Shown: positions 6,801-15,463, counted from the stretch's first letter. The stretch is 64,000 nt of DNA from Hyphomicrobiales bacterium (GCA_027487555.1 JAIYDI010000018.1:372001-436000), one strand, 5' to 3'. Program-made: numbers and translations. Notes: generated from the sequence alone by a model not told the origin.

Positions 6801-9554
6801 GTCGGCACCAGTGCCGCCAACAATGATATTTGCGAGTGTGTTGCCGGAAAGAGTCTGCCCCCCCAACGGGGCTGATAGCCCCGACCCGGAGTATGCCTTC
6901 AGGTTTTCGACGTTCGCCGCCAAAGTGTAGGCGACGAGGTTGGTATAGACCGTATCGTTCCCTTCACCGGCCTTCTCAGAGACGAGGTCTCCAGTGGCGT
7001 CGACGATATAGCCGTCATCACCCAGCCCGCCATAGAGCTTGTCGTTGCCGGTGCCGCCATTCAGCAGATCATTTCCGCCCATGCCGTACAGCACATCTGC
7101 TCCACCAAGCCCGTTTACCCAATCCGCCGACAAGCCCCCGAAGAACCTGTTCGCACTCGCGGTGAGTTGCCTTTCGGTCAGGGGATTTGTGACGGTGACA
7201 CTCAGTGCTTGCTGGTCTTGCGCCCCCGACGGGTCAAGCACGGCAACCGTGACTTCATAGACGTTGTTCCCACCGGCATCGGTCGGCGCGAGCACATCGG
7301 GCAAAGACCGCCAAGCCAGTGCGCCGGTTGCGTCGTTGATGGTGAACAGGTCCGCATCGTTACCGCCCACGATGCTGAAATGGAAAGTGTCCGCATCCTC
7401 GTCAGTGCCGGTCACGGTGGCTACATTTGCCCCAGCACCCCACGCATAGCTGACGCTGCCCGTGTTGCCGCCGCCATGTGAGGTGATGGTAGGCGCGTCA
7501 TTCGTGTTTCCGACGGTGATGGTGAAGGTATCTGAGACGGACGCGCCGTGAGTATCCGTCGCTGTGACGGTGACGTTGATCGCACCGACGTCGCCATTGG
7601 CAGGCGTGCCTGAGAAAGTGCGGGTCGCTGCGTCAAAGCTTAGCCACACGGGGAGAGCTGCGCCACCCGCCAAGGTCGCCGAATAACTTAAGATGTCACC
7701 GACATCGGGGTCAGTGAACACGCCCGAGGCAACCTGATAGCTAAAGGCGCTGTCCTCGGTTGCCGGGCGATCAGGAACGGCGCTGGCAAGGACAGGGCCG
7801 TCATTCGTATTGATCACTGTGAGGTTGAAGGTCTGCGACGCTGACGCGGACGAGCTGTCGGTCGCTATGACCTTGACGCTGCTCACGCCCACGTCGCCAT
7901 TTGCGGGGGTGCCGTAAAAGGTGCGCGTGGTGGGATCGAAGACCAGCCAAGTTAGGAGGGCGGCTCCGTTTGCGAGCGTGGCGGAATAAGTCAATGTATC
8001 GCCCAAATCGACATCGGCAAATGCATCGCTGGGCACTTGGAAGCTGAAATAGCCGTCCTCGTTTGTGCTACGGCCCACAATTGCGACGCCAACGGTGGGC
8101 GCGTCATTCGTGTTTGCGACGGTGATCGCGAAGACGTCCGAGACCGAAGCGCCGTGAGTGTCCGTGGCTGTGACGGTGACATTGATCGCGCCAACGTCGC
8201 CGTTAGCAGGCGTGCCTGAGAAAGTTCGGTTTGCTGCGTCGAAGCTCAGCCATGTTGGCAACGCGGCCCCGTTCGAAAGGGTCGCCGAATAGGTCAGCGT
8301 GTCGCCGACATCTGGGTCGGTGAATGCATCGGAAGCAACCTGATATGTAAAGGTGTTGTCCTCGGTTGCCGGGCGATCAGGAACGGCGCTGGCAAGGACA
8401 GGTTCGTTCTCTATCGTAAAGAGAGCTAGGGTCTGTGGACTAGCGCCATTGACTCCTAACGCGCTGAGGTACGAAGCAACCAAATTACCGTCACTTAGGA
8501 ATACGAGCTTCGGGTCGGATGGCGCATCAAATGCAGTCTGACTTACTGCGAACTCCGAACCAAATCGAGATCCGTCACTTTTGAATAGTTGCGCATAGAC
8601 CTCACGACTGCCACTTTGATCCTCCCAAGCAATGGCAAAAACCCCATCGGAACGTACGGCGATCTGCGGATAAATCTGCAATGCAAATTGCGTAGTGTTA
8701 ACCTGAAACTCACTACCGACCTTTTGACCTGTGGAGTCTACGATTTGAGCGCGGATCGATCCGCCATAAATATCCCCTGTCTGACCCCACGTATCCAGCC
8801 ATACGACGACATAATTACCGTTCGGCAAAACCTTCAAAATGCTCTGATACTGATCTCCGATAATGTTTGTATTTACCGTTGTCACTGTCGACATATTACC
8901 TGTGGCAATATCAATCGATCTGAATTTGATGTCAGGGTCTCGTCCTAACGAATTGTACTGACTCCATGCGGATGCAATAGTTCCAAAATTACCATCTATA
9001 TGTGGCGTTCCAGAATATACATCCGATATGATGCCAGATATATTTATCTCATTGCCAGTTGGTTGACCAGTAGAGGTAAATTGCTGGAGGTAGTGGTTTG
9101 AATCGTTCTTACTAAAAGAAACGGCGAAACCTCCACTATCAAGTGCAGTTATCGTGGGGTTTTTGGCGTAATTTGATGTGCTAGCGACAGATGCGGTCTT
9201 AATTATATCGCCATTTTTCGAAATTATTTCATACAATACGTTAGTACCGAAATTCCCAGAAGTTGTAAAAACGATTACAAATTTGTCGGCACCAATGTAG
9301 GTTATGTCATTAATATACCCGGTTGGTATTTCTGCGTTGCTGTTTGTATATATCCGACCAAACAATTTCTCTCCATTGTTAGAAAAATATCCAAACTCGA
9401 CCTGTGGTTTTGTGGGATTTTCATTAATTCTAGTCAATACGGTAGCGAAACCTCCCGATCCGGCCGCAATTTTTGCGCTGGACCAATCTGTTGATTGCGA
9501 GTAGGGGCTCATGGTGGTTACGTTGAAGTCATTCTTAATGCGAATGAGGTCCAT
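3816..9554 (-). CDS. Giant RTX protein with beta-propeller-like, Ig-like/cadherin-like and Calx-beta domains
   Basis: About 1,912 residues. Order: an N-terminal repeat region (about 1-385) with blades such as YPQIAVRSDGVFAIAWEDQSG; three near-identical putative-Ig (He_PIG) modules (about 385-685) with NDAP linkers; a cadherin-like module (about 685-790); many GGxGxD RTX nonapeptide blocks; a Calx-beta domain (about 1267-1384) ending GTIINDD; more RTX; and a C-terminal type I secretion-type region (DVFVFSAALG through YADFLVI). It is expected to be Ca2+-binding and exported by a type I system, but no HlyB/HlyD genes are in the window. ATG 9554 is preceded by AGGAC at good spacing; the upstream GTG at 9602 is less likely. 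DNA for the first 385 residues is visibly more AT-rich than the rest, suggesting mosaic origin. Role (adhesin or biofilm protein) is inferred. Confidence 0.9.
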   Translation of the reverse strand: MDLIRIKNDFNVTTMSPYSQSTDWSSAKIAAGSGGFATVLTRINENPTKPQVEFGYFSNNGEKLFGRIYTNSNAEIPTGYINDITYIGADKFVIVFTTSGNFGTNVLYEIISKNGDIIKTASVASTSNYAKNPTITALDSGGFAVSFSKNDSNHYLQQFTSTGQPTGNEINISGIISDVYSGTPHIDGNFGTIASAWSQYNSLGRDPDIKFRSIDIATGNMSTVTTVNTNIIGDQYQSILKVLPNGNYVVVWLDTWGQTGDIYGGSIRAQIVDSTGQKVGSEFQVNTTQFALQIYPQIAVRSDGVFAIAWEDQSGSREVYAQLFKSDGSRFGSEFAVSQTAFDAPSDPKLVFLSDGNLVASYLSALGVNGASPQTLALFTIENEPVLASAVPDRPATEDNTFTYQVASDAFTDPDVGDTLTYSATLSNGAALPTWLSFDAANRTFSGTPANGDVGAINVTVTATDTHGASVSDVFAITVANTNDAPTVGVAIVGRSTNEDGYFSFQVPSDAFADVDLGDTLTYSATLANGAALLTWLVFDPTTRTFYGTPANGDVGVSSVKVIATDSSSASASQTFNLTVINTNDGPVLASAVPDRPATEDSAFSYQVASGVFTDPDVGDILSYSATLAGGAALPVWLSFDAATRTFSGTPANGDVGAINVTVTATDTHGASVSDTFTITVGNTNDAPTITSHGGGNTGSVSYAWGAGANVATVTGTDEDADTFHFSIVGGNDADLFTINDATGALAWRSLPDVLAPTDAGGNNVYEVTVAVLDPSGAQDQQALSVTVTNPLTERQLTASANRFFGGLSADWVNGLGGADVLYGMGGNDLLNGGTGNDKLYGGLGDDGYIVDATGDLVSEKAGEGNDTVYTNLVAYTLAANVENLKAYSGSGLSAPLGGQTLSGNTLANIIVGGTGADTLNGGTGDDTLIGGAGNDVYVVDSVGDRVQELAGAGSDEVRSSVSLVTEPDQATGAAFVGANVENLTLTGSSDIDAYGNALANLIIGNTGANILDGGAGNDSISGGDGDDNLLGGDGDDLLIGGLGNDVYWGGDGIDTISFAGVSGNISFSLASDADQDTGSVGIDTLAWDHGIENLIGGSGNNLLMGNDVANRLEGGSGNDTLDGGSGADTLVGGQGNDVFVVDDAEDVAVEALGEGTDRVEASVSFALGSNIETLLLSGTANINGTGNGLGNTLTGNSGDNSLDGGLGNDTIAGGDGLDTAVFAGNRSAYAFSIVGGKLTVVGLDGTDTLTGIEYLRFDNQILVTPVSVSIATVDATKVEGNTGTVAFTFRVNLSAASLASQSIDWAVTGTGSNAVAASDFLGNALPFGTLVFDAGETEKTITVLVAGDTLAEQRETLLVSLSGASAGLIIDTGSAVGTIINDDAIDLDGTANNYTGTADDEWIRGNAGADTINGAGGNDRIEGGTENDSLNGGDGNDTLIGGAGNDIINGGAGIDTVSYEDMSAAVSVSLNSTALQNTVGAGSDTISLVENLTGGSGNDTLTGNATTANIIIGGAGNDIINGLGGADTLDGGDGSDLYILSVLGDYASGEITSDTGSNGTDELRFATTVAATLSLTSAVTGIESVTIGTGTTATATLTATTAINVNAASVLNSLTVIGNAGVNVITGTGFADRLIGNGGNDSLVGGLGDDILNGGAGNDTLTGGAGSDTITYEGVATAVTVNLTTNAVSGGGGTDVISGIENVIGGSAADNITGSAGDNVIAGGLGNDTLNGAGGNDTLSYDGIATAVTVNLATNTATGGGGTDTISNFENIRGGSAGDTLTGNTGANVIDGGLGNDILAGFVDTSADVFVFSAALGAANIDQVVDFNPIYDTVQLKATAGGPFAGLAIGALADTAFVSGSAAVDVDDRIIYNSATGALYHDADGSGAGLAVQFATITNGASLTYADFLVI
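7500..8402. repeat. Duplicated Ig-like module DNA within the RTX gene
   Basis: Within the RTX gene, 7752-7796 and 8358-8402 are identical over 45 bases, and 7537-7620 closely matches 8147-8224. The first and third Ig-like modules are therefore recent duplicates, while the middle one (about 7805-8105) has diverged. Such repeats favour expansion or contraction by recombination. Confidence 0.8.
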
Positions 9555-9694
9555 GTTTTTTGTCCTAGGGTGCGATCTGTAACCAGAGCCTAGGCTCAGC
9601 ACTCATTGCTCACAACCAGAAGATGACGGCCGCCGCTATGCAAGGCCCGCTCCTGATGAATAGGACGGGTCAGGTCGCGACGCCCGCGCATCAT

Positions 9695-11809
9695 TCATTC
9701 ACTGGAACCGGACATAACGAGATGATTGCTGGGCTGGGTCGGTTCGAACCGACTAAGCGCCCCCAAGCTTTCTGACAACGCTGCCTCGATGTCAGACACA
9801 ATCGTCGCGTTCCAGATAACGACCTTTGGTTTGGTCCCGGCACCAGCCCGCTGATAGCGAGCCGCGCAAAGATGTGGAGCTGCGTCCATCACGGCCGCCG
9901 CGAAGGCGGGAAGGTCCAAATTCGGGGAGGACGGCCCCGTTTTCGTATAGAGATATCTACTGGAATTCGAGGCTGTCCTCCTTTCCCGGTCACTTTTGAT
10001 CGCCTTTTCAGACCCCAATTCCGGCGCGATTCTTGCCAGATCCGCGGCACTTTCGACCCAAAGGCCTTGCCCAAGGGCAATCTCGTCTTTGCTGGCCCAC
10101 TCGAAAGGCCGAATGCTATCGACCGGAAGCGGCGGCAAGGTATCGCCCCAGATTTCAATCGTGACGGGGTCTTTCTCCGTCCGGTTCAGCCCGCGAGGGC
10201 GGCCGATTTCCTGAATGGTGCCGTCCTCGGCGATTGAGGCGCGGACCTCTTCAGCAAGCGGGTCCGGATGAAATTCCTTCTTGAACGAGGCACTGGTCCC
10301 GTCAGCCGCCACGACCGTCTCGTAACTTTCGGTGTACCATTCCGAGCATGGCGTCACGGCCTCGCCTGATAACGCACCGGCATATTGCTCGATGACCCAT
10401 GGCGGCGGCAGGTTTCGGCCGATAATGATCATCAACCTGACGTCCTTGAAGCCGTCCAAGCCGACCACGGCTCCGTGATGCAGGACCGGAACATGCGTGG
10501 GCCAGTTCGGAAATTGCTTTTTCCAAGACTGCGCCATAGCCTTCGTTGTGACCAGCAGCGTCCGGCCCGGCACCAGCGCCGCCCGAGCCAAGACGGCGTT
10601 TCCAAAGTCGCGGGCCGCACCTTCATTACCAAGAGCGCTACGGGACGTGGACTTTCCCGTCACCGCGACGATCCGTTGGAAGGGCGTTTTGATTTGGATG
10701 TCCGCCCGCAGGTCTAGGAGCGGCAGGACTTCACGGACGATCTTCTGGCGCATGGTGGCGTCAATATGCGCGACTGCGCCGAGCCAAGAGCCGTGAATAG
10801 GCCGGATCCTGCGAAGGACGAGGCGCATGCCCGGCTGCCCGTCAGTCATGGGCTCTAAGGAGAGGCGACCTGAAGCCTTTCCGCCGCTGAGAAACAGCCT
10901 CAGTTCCCACCAGATGTCGGCCAATAGGCGTGGGCTCGGGACCCGCGCCAGCCCATTATCTCGAACCGTGGCCCGCTCGTGCGCTGGCATTCCCGGGTAC
11001 ATGGCGGAGGTCATACGACGCAGTTCGGCGGAACGGGCGTCGAGGCAGAATTCGCGGTCAGTCAATCCGACGACCTCAAGACTTTCGCGTCGCATCGGAC
11101 CGAACCCGTTGATGTCGACTGCGGCCTTAAGCAAGCGCCGCATGGGCATGAGTTCGGCGGTCAAATCGTTCATTTTGTCGACGTGCCAGTCACCGCGGTT
11201 TCGACCCTTCGTTTTGCGGATGACAGGCTCGATCAGCAGATCGGCCACGTTGATGGCGAGGATTTCGGAAAGCCCCGCACCGAGACTTTGCCAAAAGCTT
11301 TCGTCGATGAGGACCGTCGTGGGCTTTGGAATAACCTCAGGACGTTTGAGCGCGAGATGCGCATGGTTCACGATCCAAATGTCTGCCGACATGCAGCGCT
11401 GGCGCATGTATCCGCAGGACGCGTGATGCCTGCAGGTGAATGGCATGCCGTCGATTTTTGTCTCACAGCAGGCGCTGAGCACATCTTCGCCAGTGGCCAA
11501 CGCCGCTCTCACCGCCTCAGGATCGAGGCACATTGCCTTGCCGGGGCGTTCCGGGTCAGGTGCTTCGCGACCACGCCATACGCGCACGCTGACCTTTAGG
11601 CCCCGTTTCTTGGATGCTTCCCAAAACCGATCAGCAACCTCATCGGCGAGCGCGAGACTGGGCACGGCATAGACGAGTGAGCCGCCTTGGTTCGCAAGCG
11701 TGTCCAGCTCCGCGTCAATAGCGGCGGCCGTTTTGCCGCCGCCGACATCGACGCGGACGGCGTAGGCACCCACCCCCGCTTCTTGCAGCGCTATTTTGAG
11801 ATTAGCCAT
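9695..11809 (-). CDS. XPD/DinG-like helicase of the integrative element
   Basis: A 704-residue protein with Walker A VDVGGGKTAA (K26), a DExH-like box VLIDES (D169-E170), and between them clustered cysteines (C114/C115, C126, C132, C139) followed by WIVNHAHLAL. This order (Walker A, Cys cluster, NHxLL-like motif, then Asp-Glu box) is that of the XPD/DinG iron-sulfur helicases. The C-terminal half (about 350-700) is unassigned, apart from a stretch about RTLLVTTKAMAQSWKKQFP and FKDVRLMIIIGRNLPPPW like a second RecA domain. The ATG at 11809 overlaps the end of the primase-like gene by 8 nt (ATGGCTAA), so the two are translationally coupled. It probably unwinds DNA for element replication. The Fe-S assignment is inference from motif order. 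Confidence 0.75.
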   Translation of the reverse strand: MANLKIALQEAGVGAYAVRVDVGGGKTAAAIDAELDTLANQGGSLVYAVPSLALADEVADRFWEASKKRGLKVSVRVWRGREAPDPERPGKAMCLDPEAVRAALATGEDVLSACCETKIDGMPFTCRHHASCGYMRQRCMSADIWIVNHAHLALKRPEVIPKPTTVLIDESFWQSLGAGLSEILAINVADLLIEPVIRKTKGRNRGDWHVDKMNDLTAELMPMRRLLKAAVDINGFGPMRRESLEVVGLTDREFCLDARSAELRRMTSAMYPGMPAHERATVRDNGLARVPSPRLLADIWWELRLFLSGGKASGRLSLEPMTDGQPGMRLVLRRIRPIHGSWLGAVAHIDATMRQKIVREVLPLLDLRADIQIKTPFQRIVAVTGKSTSRSALGNEGAARDFGNAVLARAALVPGRTLLVTTKAMAQSWKKQFPNWPTHVPVLHHGAVVGLDGFKDVRLMIIIGRNLPPPWVIEQYAGALSGEAVTPCSEWYTESYETVVAADGTSASFKKEFHPDPLAEEVRASIAEDGTIQEIGRPRGLNRTEKDPVTIEIWGDTLPPLPVDSIRPFEWASKDEIALGQGLWVESAADLARIAPELGSEKAIKSDRERRTASNSSRYLYTKTGPSSPNLDLPAFAAAVMDAAPHLCAARYQRAGAGTKPKVVIWNATIVSDIEAALSESLGALSRFEPTQPSNHLVMSGSSE

Positions 11810-12902
11810 TTGTCTGCTTCCCCGGGGCATCTATAAAGATCTGCCGCATCACCGCTTGGAGCTGGTTTCGCGCCTCCTCGACAGGTAGAGTTCTCGATTG
11901 AGAAACTTCCGGGCCGCTTATGGCGATTTCGATGCGCTGGCGCACGTGGACGGGCCCGAGTTCCACCAAGGCATCGTTGAAGTCGGCCTTGGTCCGCTTC
12001 AGTTCAGCGAATGGCGATGCAATCACGACCTTGCGGCCCTCGCGCTGCCAGCGCCTAATGCCTTTCGTGGCATGCATTAATGCGGCCCCCTCGCGGGGAT
12101 CGTCATCTGGGCAGGCAATGATCAGGCGATCGAGCGGTACTGCTGAAACGTCGGCCTGACCGATAACGCCGCAGACAGCCCAAGTTTCAAGACCGGTCGC
12201 AAACCACAGGCTTAGCGCCGTCTCCGGCCCCTCAGCCAGAATGAGCGGTCCATCAGTGCCAAGCCCAAACTTGGCCGCCGCACCCTTGATCGGCCCGAGA
12301 GAGCGCTTGACCTTTTTACCATCAGCATCGAGCAAGGGTGTGCCGTCAGAATTCAGCGAAATGCGCTGCAGGGCGGCAAAGGAGCCATCAGGACGGGTCA
12401 GCGCGACCAGCAATTGCTTGCTCGCAGGAGCCCATCGCAATTGGTCAGGCCACGTCTCAGGAGTAGTCCCCCGGTTCCGAAGATAGGCCTCGGCTGGTGT
12501 GCCCGAAACCGTTACGCCCGCGTTCCAGATGCGCAGCGCTTTGGCCCGTTTGGTGGCGGTATCGTCTTCATCATCCGTTTGCGTCTGGGACTTAACTGGA
12601 GGCCGGTAAACACTTTCGCTGGGCCGCCCGAGCCACTCCCGTGCCCAGACCAGAGCCTCACGAAAGGTGATGCCACGCTCGCGCATGATCAGTTCAAACG
12701 GGCCACCGCCACTTCCAGCTTCATGGTCGAACCATGAGCCACGCTTTGGGCCTTTTAGCGCCAGCGCCAAGCTGCCGTTTCGACCCCAGCGCAGTTCGCC
12801 GCGGCCCGACAATTGTTTGTTCGGCGATCCGAGGAGGTCTCTGGCGAGGTCCTCGATGCGATCCCTGAGGTCGCGTTTAATCTCGTCAAGGTCGTGCTTC
12901 AT
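11802..12902 (-). CDS. Toprim-domain primase-like protein (DUF7146 type)
   Basis: A 366-residue protein. The N-terminal part (about 30-75; GRNGSLALALKG, RGSWFDHEAGSGGG) matches the primase zinc-finger-like region of phage/plasmid primases but has lost the metal-binding cysteines. The C-terminal half is a Toprim domain: the catalytic Glu is in LILAEGPETALS and the acidic DxD-like motif is in IACPDDDPREG. Toprim proteins of this type are element-encoded primases. It is coupled by an 8-nt overlap to the helicase gene, forming a replication module with the AlpA gene upstream. AAAGGA precedes the ATG. Confidence 0.8.
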   Translation of the reverse strand: MKHDLDEIKRDLRDRIEDLARDLLGSPNKQLSGRGELRWGRNGSLALALKGPKRGSWFDHEAGSGGGPFELIMRERGITFREALVWAREWLGRPSESVYRPPVKSQTQTDDEDDTATKRAKALRIWNAGVTVSGTPAEAYLRNRGTTPETWPDQLRWAPASKQLLVALTRPDGSFAALQRISLNSDGTPLLDADGKKVKRSLGPIKGAAAKFGLGTDGPLILAEGPETALSLWFATGLETWAVCGVIGQADVSAVPLDRLIIACPDDDPREGAALMHATKGIRRWQREGRKVVIASPFAELKRTKADFNDALVELGPVHVRQRIEIAISGPEVSQSRTLPVEEARNQLQAVMRQIFIDAPGKQTNG

Positions 12903-13028
12903 CGTGCGAAATCCTTTGTTTCGCCGGTCACGCCACTTGCGCTAAACTGCAGAATTTGCTAAGGAATTGCTGTCCACGGCAATGCAAAGCATGGTTCCGG
13001 CTCGTCGCGCAAATCGGCGGGCCGGTTG

Positions 13029-13244
13029 TTATTTGGTGGGGGGGTTGGTCTTGTATGTGTTGCCGCCATCAATCCCACGGCGACGCTCCCATACTTCGAG
13101 ATCGCTCTGTTTCCAGCGGCTGCAACCGGCAGAGAGACGGTGGCTTTTCGGAAAGTCCCCGGCGTGCGCCCAGCGCCAGATCGTGGTGCGTGAAACTGCA
13201 TAGCGCTTCGCCAGTTCTCGATCAGAGAAGAAGTAGTCCGGCAT
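13029..13244 (-). CDS. AlpA-family excisionase/transcriptional regulator
   Basis: A 71-residue winged-helix/HTH protein: FSDRELAKRYAVSRTTIWRW is the recognition helix-turn-helix, followed by FPKSHRLSAGCSRWKQSDLEVWERRR, the typical AlpA/MerR-like wing. In P4-like elements AlpA controls integrase expression and excision. AGGAG lies 7 nt before the ATG. It sits between the integrase module and the primase/helicase genes, the usual place in such elements. Confidence 0.88.
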   Translation of the reverse strand: MPDYFFSDRELAKRYAVSRTTIWRWAHAGDFPKSHRLSAGCSRWKQSDLEVWERRRGIDGGNTYKTNPPTK

Positions 13245-13341
13245 TGAAAGCTCCTGTCGCGGGCCAAATCAAGTTGGAGCGGCCCGTTGCAGGAATGGGA
13301 ATAGGACGCAGGGGGAGTAGCCCTCGACCCCAATCAAACAA

Positions 13342-14097
13342 TTAGTTGACTGGGTCCGGCAGGAGCGCTGCTTCAACCGCTGCTGCCTTCGCGGCAAAAT
13401 CGTTTTGTGCCTGCTGAATGAGAGCCTCAAAGCGTTCCCGAGGCGGAAGGTCGTTGGTAAGCTTGAACACATAGGGCCATTTTTGGAATGCATTCCGCAG
13501 ATCGCGATGCTCTGCATACACCCTGAGCATGGTCGCTTCTTTTGGCATTTCGATGAAGGCACGCATGCTGGCAAAGACAATACCGATGGCACTCATGGGT
13601 GGAAAGTGCCCCAACTTGCTGAGCGTCGCCTTGCTGCATGTGGCGGTCATCGACGTGACCTCGGCGAGGGTATGAACCAGACCACAGAACAACGTATTTC
13701 GGTCAGTCTCGAATGGTCGCCCGGGGTCGTCGGCTGGGATAAGGCGCTCCATCAAGACGTCATAGGCCAAGTGCCGGACGTCGAACGAACGAAGCTGCCC
13801 CATCAGGACGCCGACACACATTTTCTTCGCCAGATAGTCGTGCGCCAAGGCGCTGTCTCTGATTAATGCCCGGATCGCAGTAACGTCATCGGCAGTTGGC
13901 CCATAACGAACCAACGACGGTGCGGGATAGAGCCCGGCCCCGGGCGGCGAAGTTTCGACGAAAACCGGCCGGAGATGCATGTCTATATCCGCTAACTCGC
14001 GATGGATCTCTGGCAGGAAGACAGCGTCGCCGACCACTTTTCGGGAGATGACCTGACAGGCATAGTCAATTGCAACCGCGATGGCGTGCCGGTCCAT
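13342..14097 (-). CDS. Hypothetical protein of the integrative element
   Basis: A 251-residue protein with no recognised domain. It looks globular and mostly helical, with a C-terminal helical, Ala-rich tail (QNDFAAKAAAVEAALLPDPVN). No signal peptide or membrane segment. ATG 14097 begins one base after the integrase stop codon and is preferred over the in-frame TTG at 14130 inside the integrase gene, so it is probably co-transcribed with the integrase. A role in element maintenance is only a positional guess. Confidence 0.65.
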   Translation of the reverse strand: MDRHAIAVAIDYACQVISRKVVGDAVFLPEIHRELADIDMHLRPVFVETSPPGAGLYPAPSLVRYGPTADDVTAIRALIRDSALAHDYLAKKMCVGVLMGQLRSFDVRHLAYDVLMERLIPADDPGRPFETDRNTLFCGLVHTLAEVTSMTATCSKATLSKLGHFPPMSAIGIVFASMRAFIEMPKEATMLRVYAEHRDLRNAFQKWPYVFKLTNDLPPRERFEALIQQAQNDFAAKAAAVEAALLPDPVN

Positions 14098-14098
14098 G

Positions 14099-15400
14099 TT
14101 ACGAGCCCGTTCTGCGGCTGAGAGCCACAACCTTGCCGGACTTTTTGCCTAGAAGAAAGTCTGCCCAGTCGGCCATCATGGCGCGCCTTCGCTCCACCAT
14201 GTCGCTCCGCCGATAGGCGCGCTCAACTTCGGAGCCGACCTGATGGGCCAGCGCAATTTCAGCCATCTCGCGCGGGTAAGTCGTTCTTTCCGCGGACCAA
14301 TCACGAAACGTGGAGCGGAGACCATGCGGGACCGCCGGGCGACTGGACTTGGCATCGAGATAACCGGGACCGCCGTTCGCCAGAGCTTCCGCATGCATGC
14401 GCCTCATGACGGCGGACAGGGTCGCGTCCGAAAGTGGCCCGCCCCTTGCAGCGGGAAAGACAAGTGGGCTGCCATCAACGCGCGGCAAGGCGCTCAACAG
14501 GTCCAGCGCGGGCTTGCTCAATGCCACCCGATGCTCGCGGCGGGCTTTCATGCGCGAGGCGGGAACGGTCCATATTCCCTGATCAAGATCGATTTCGTCC
14601 CAGCGGGCACCGCGCACCTCACCTGATCGAGCTGCCGTGAGCGCTTGGAAGGCAAGCGCCTTGGCGGCGATGCCGTCACGTTTGAGCAGTTCTGAATACC
14701 AGCCGCTCACGGCAGTGAGCGCAAGCGCACCATGGTTCTCGACCTTTGCCACTTTGCCGGGCTTGGGGAGAACCGCGTCCAGATTGCCTTTCCAACGCGC
14801 TGGGTTGTCCCCGTCACGATGTCCGGCAACGGTTGCCCATGCCAGCACCCTCTCGATGCGCCCTCTGACCCGGTCAGCCGTCTCGGTTTTCGTCCGCCAT
14901 ATCGGTTCGAGGACACGCAGAATGTCTGCCATTACGATGTCGGCAACCTGCATGGGCCCGATGGCGGGGCTGGCGTAGGTCGCAAGTGTCGAGCGCCATT
15001 GCGCGGCGTGCTTGGCGTTTTTGAACTCAACGCTCTTGCTCGGGAGATATCTTGCGGCGGCCTCGTCAAAGGTCAGGCCGCGCTTCTGGGAGATCACCAA
15101 TTGTGCTTTGGCCGAACGCTTGGCCTCGATAGGGTCGATGCCGTTGCGGATGTCTTCGCGGATCAGACGGGCCTTATCCCGGGCTGCGGCAAGTGACACT
15201 TCTGGATATGGCCCAAGCCCGATCTCGCGGGTCTTGGGTCCGACGGCCGTTCGCAGCACCCATGAGGCGGCGTTGCTGGGCGTGATCTGCAGCCTGAGGC
15301 CGGCCACGCCGCCAACTGGTTTCTGCACATTCCCGCCATGGCCGGGATGGGTCAGGCGCTTGACATCCAGCGCCCCCAACTCGCGTGCACGCTTAGGCAT
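14099..15400 (-). CDS. int: P4-type tyrosine recombinase/integrase
   Basis: A 433-residue site-specific recombinase. The N-terminal arm-DNA-binding domain is of the DUF4102 type (GVAGLRLQITPSNAASWVLR, REIGLGPYPEVSLAAARDKA). The C-terminal catalytic domain has the family residues: Arg in ALTAARSGEVRGARWDEI, HxxR in VPHGLRSTFRDW, His in IALAHQVGS and the nucleophile Tyr in VERAYRRSDM. It integrates and excises the element. ATG 15400 is chosen because family members start MPKRA; ATG 15445 is in frame, but the intervening codons cover the putative arm sites. It marks the right end of the accessory region. Confidence 0.92.
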   Translation of the reverse strand: MPKRARELGALDVKRLTHPGHGGNVQKPVGGVAGLRLQITPSNAASWVLRTAVGPKTREIGLGPYPEVSLAAARDKARLIREDIRNGIDPIEAKRSAKAQLVISQKRGLTFDEAAARYLPSKSVEFKNAKHAAQWRSTLATYASPAIGPMQVADIVMADILRVLEPIWRTKTETADRVRGRIERVLAWATVAGHRDGDNPARWKGNLDAVLPKPGKVAKVENHGALALTAVSGWYSELLKRDGIAAKALAFQALTAARSGEVRGARWDEIDLDQGIWTVPASRMKARREHRVALSKPALDLLSALPRVDGSPLVFPAARGGPLSDATLSAVMRRMHAEALANGGPGYLDAKSSRPAVPHGLRSTFRDWSAERTTYPREMAEIALAHQVGSEVERAYRRSDMVERRRAMMADWADFLLGKKSGKVVALSRRTGS

Positions 15401-15431
15401 TTTTTCGCCCCCGATCTTACCCCCGATAAAA
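15401..15431 (-). promoter_or_regulatory. Putative integrase arm-type direct repeats
   Basis: On the minus strand ATCGGGGG occurs twice with a 12-bp period (15427-15420 and 15415-15408), immediately before the preferred integrase start. G-rich direct repeats near int are common for this integrase class and probably bind its N-terminal domain. A related sequence occurs at 43-60. Confidence 0.4.
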
Positions 15432-15463
15432 GGATGATATTGCATGCAATCGGATGAGACAAG

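Noticed and set aside
7202-8541. Small frames on both strands within the RTX gene
   Set aside because: They coincide with repetitive Ig/RTX coding in the main frame and none has a ribosome binding site or domain.
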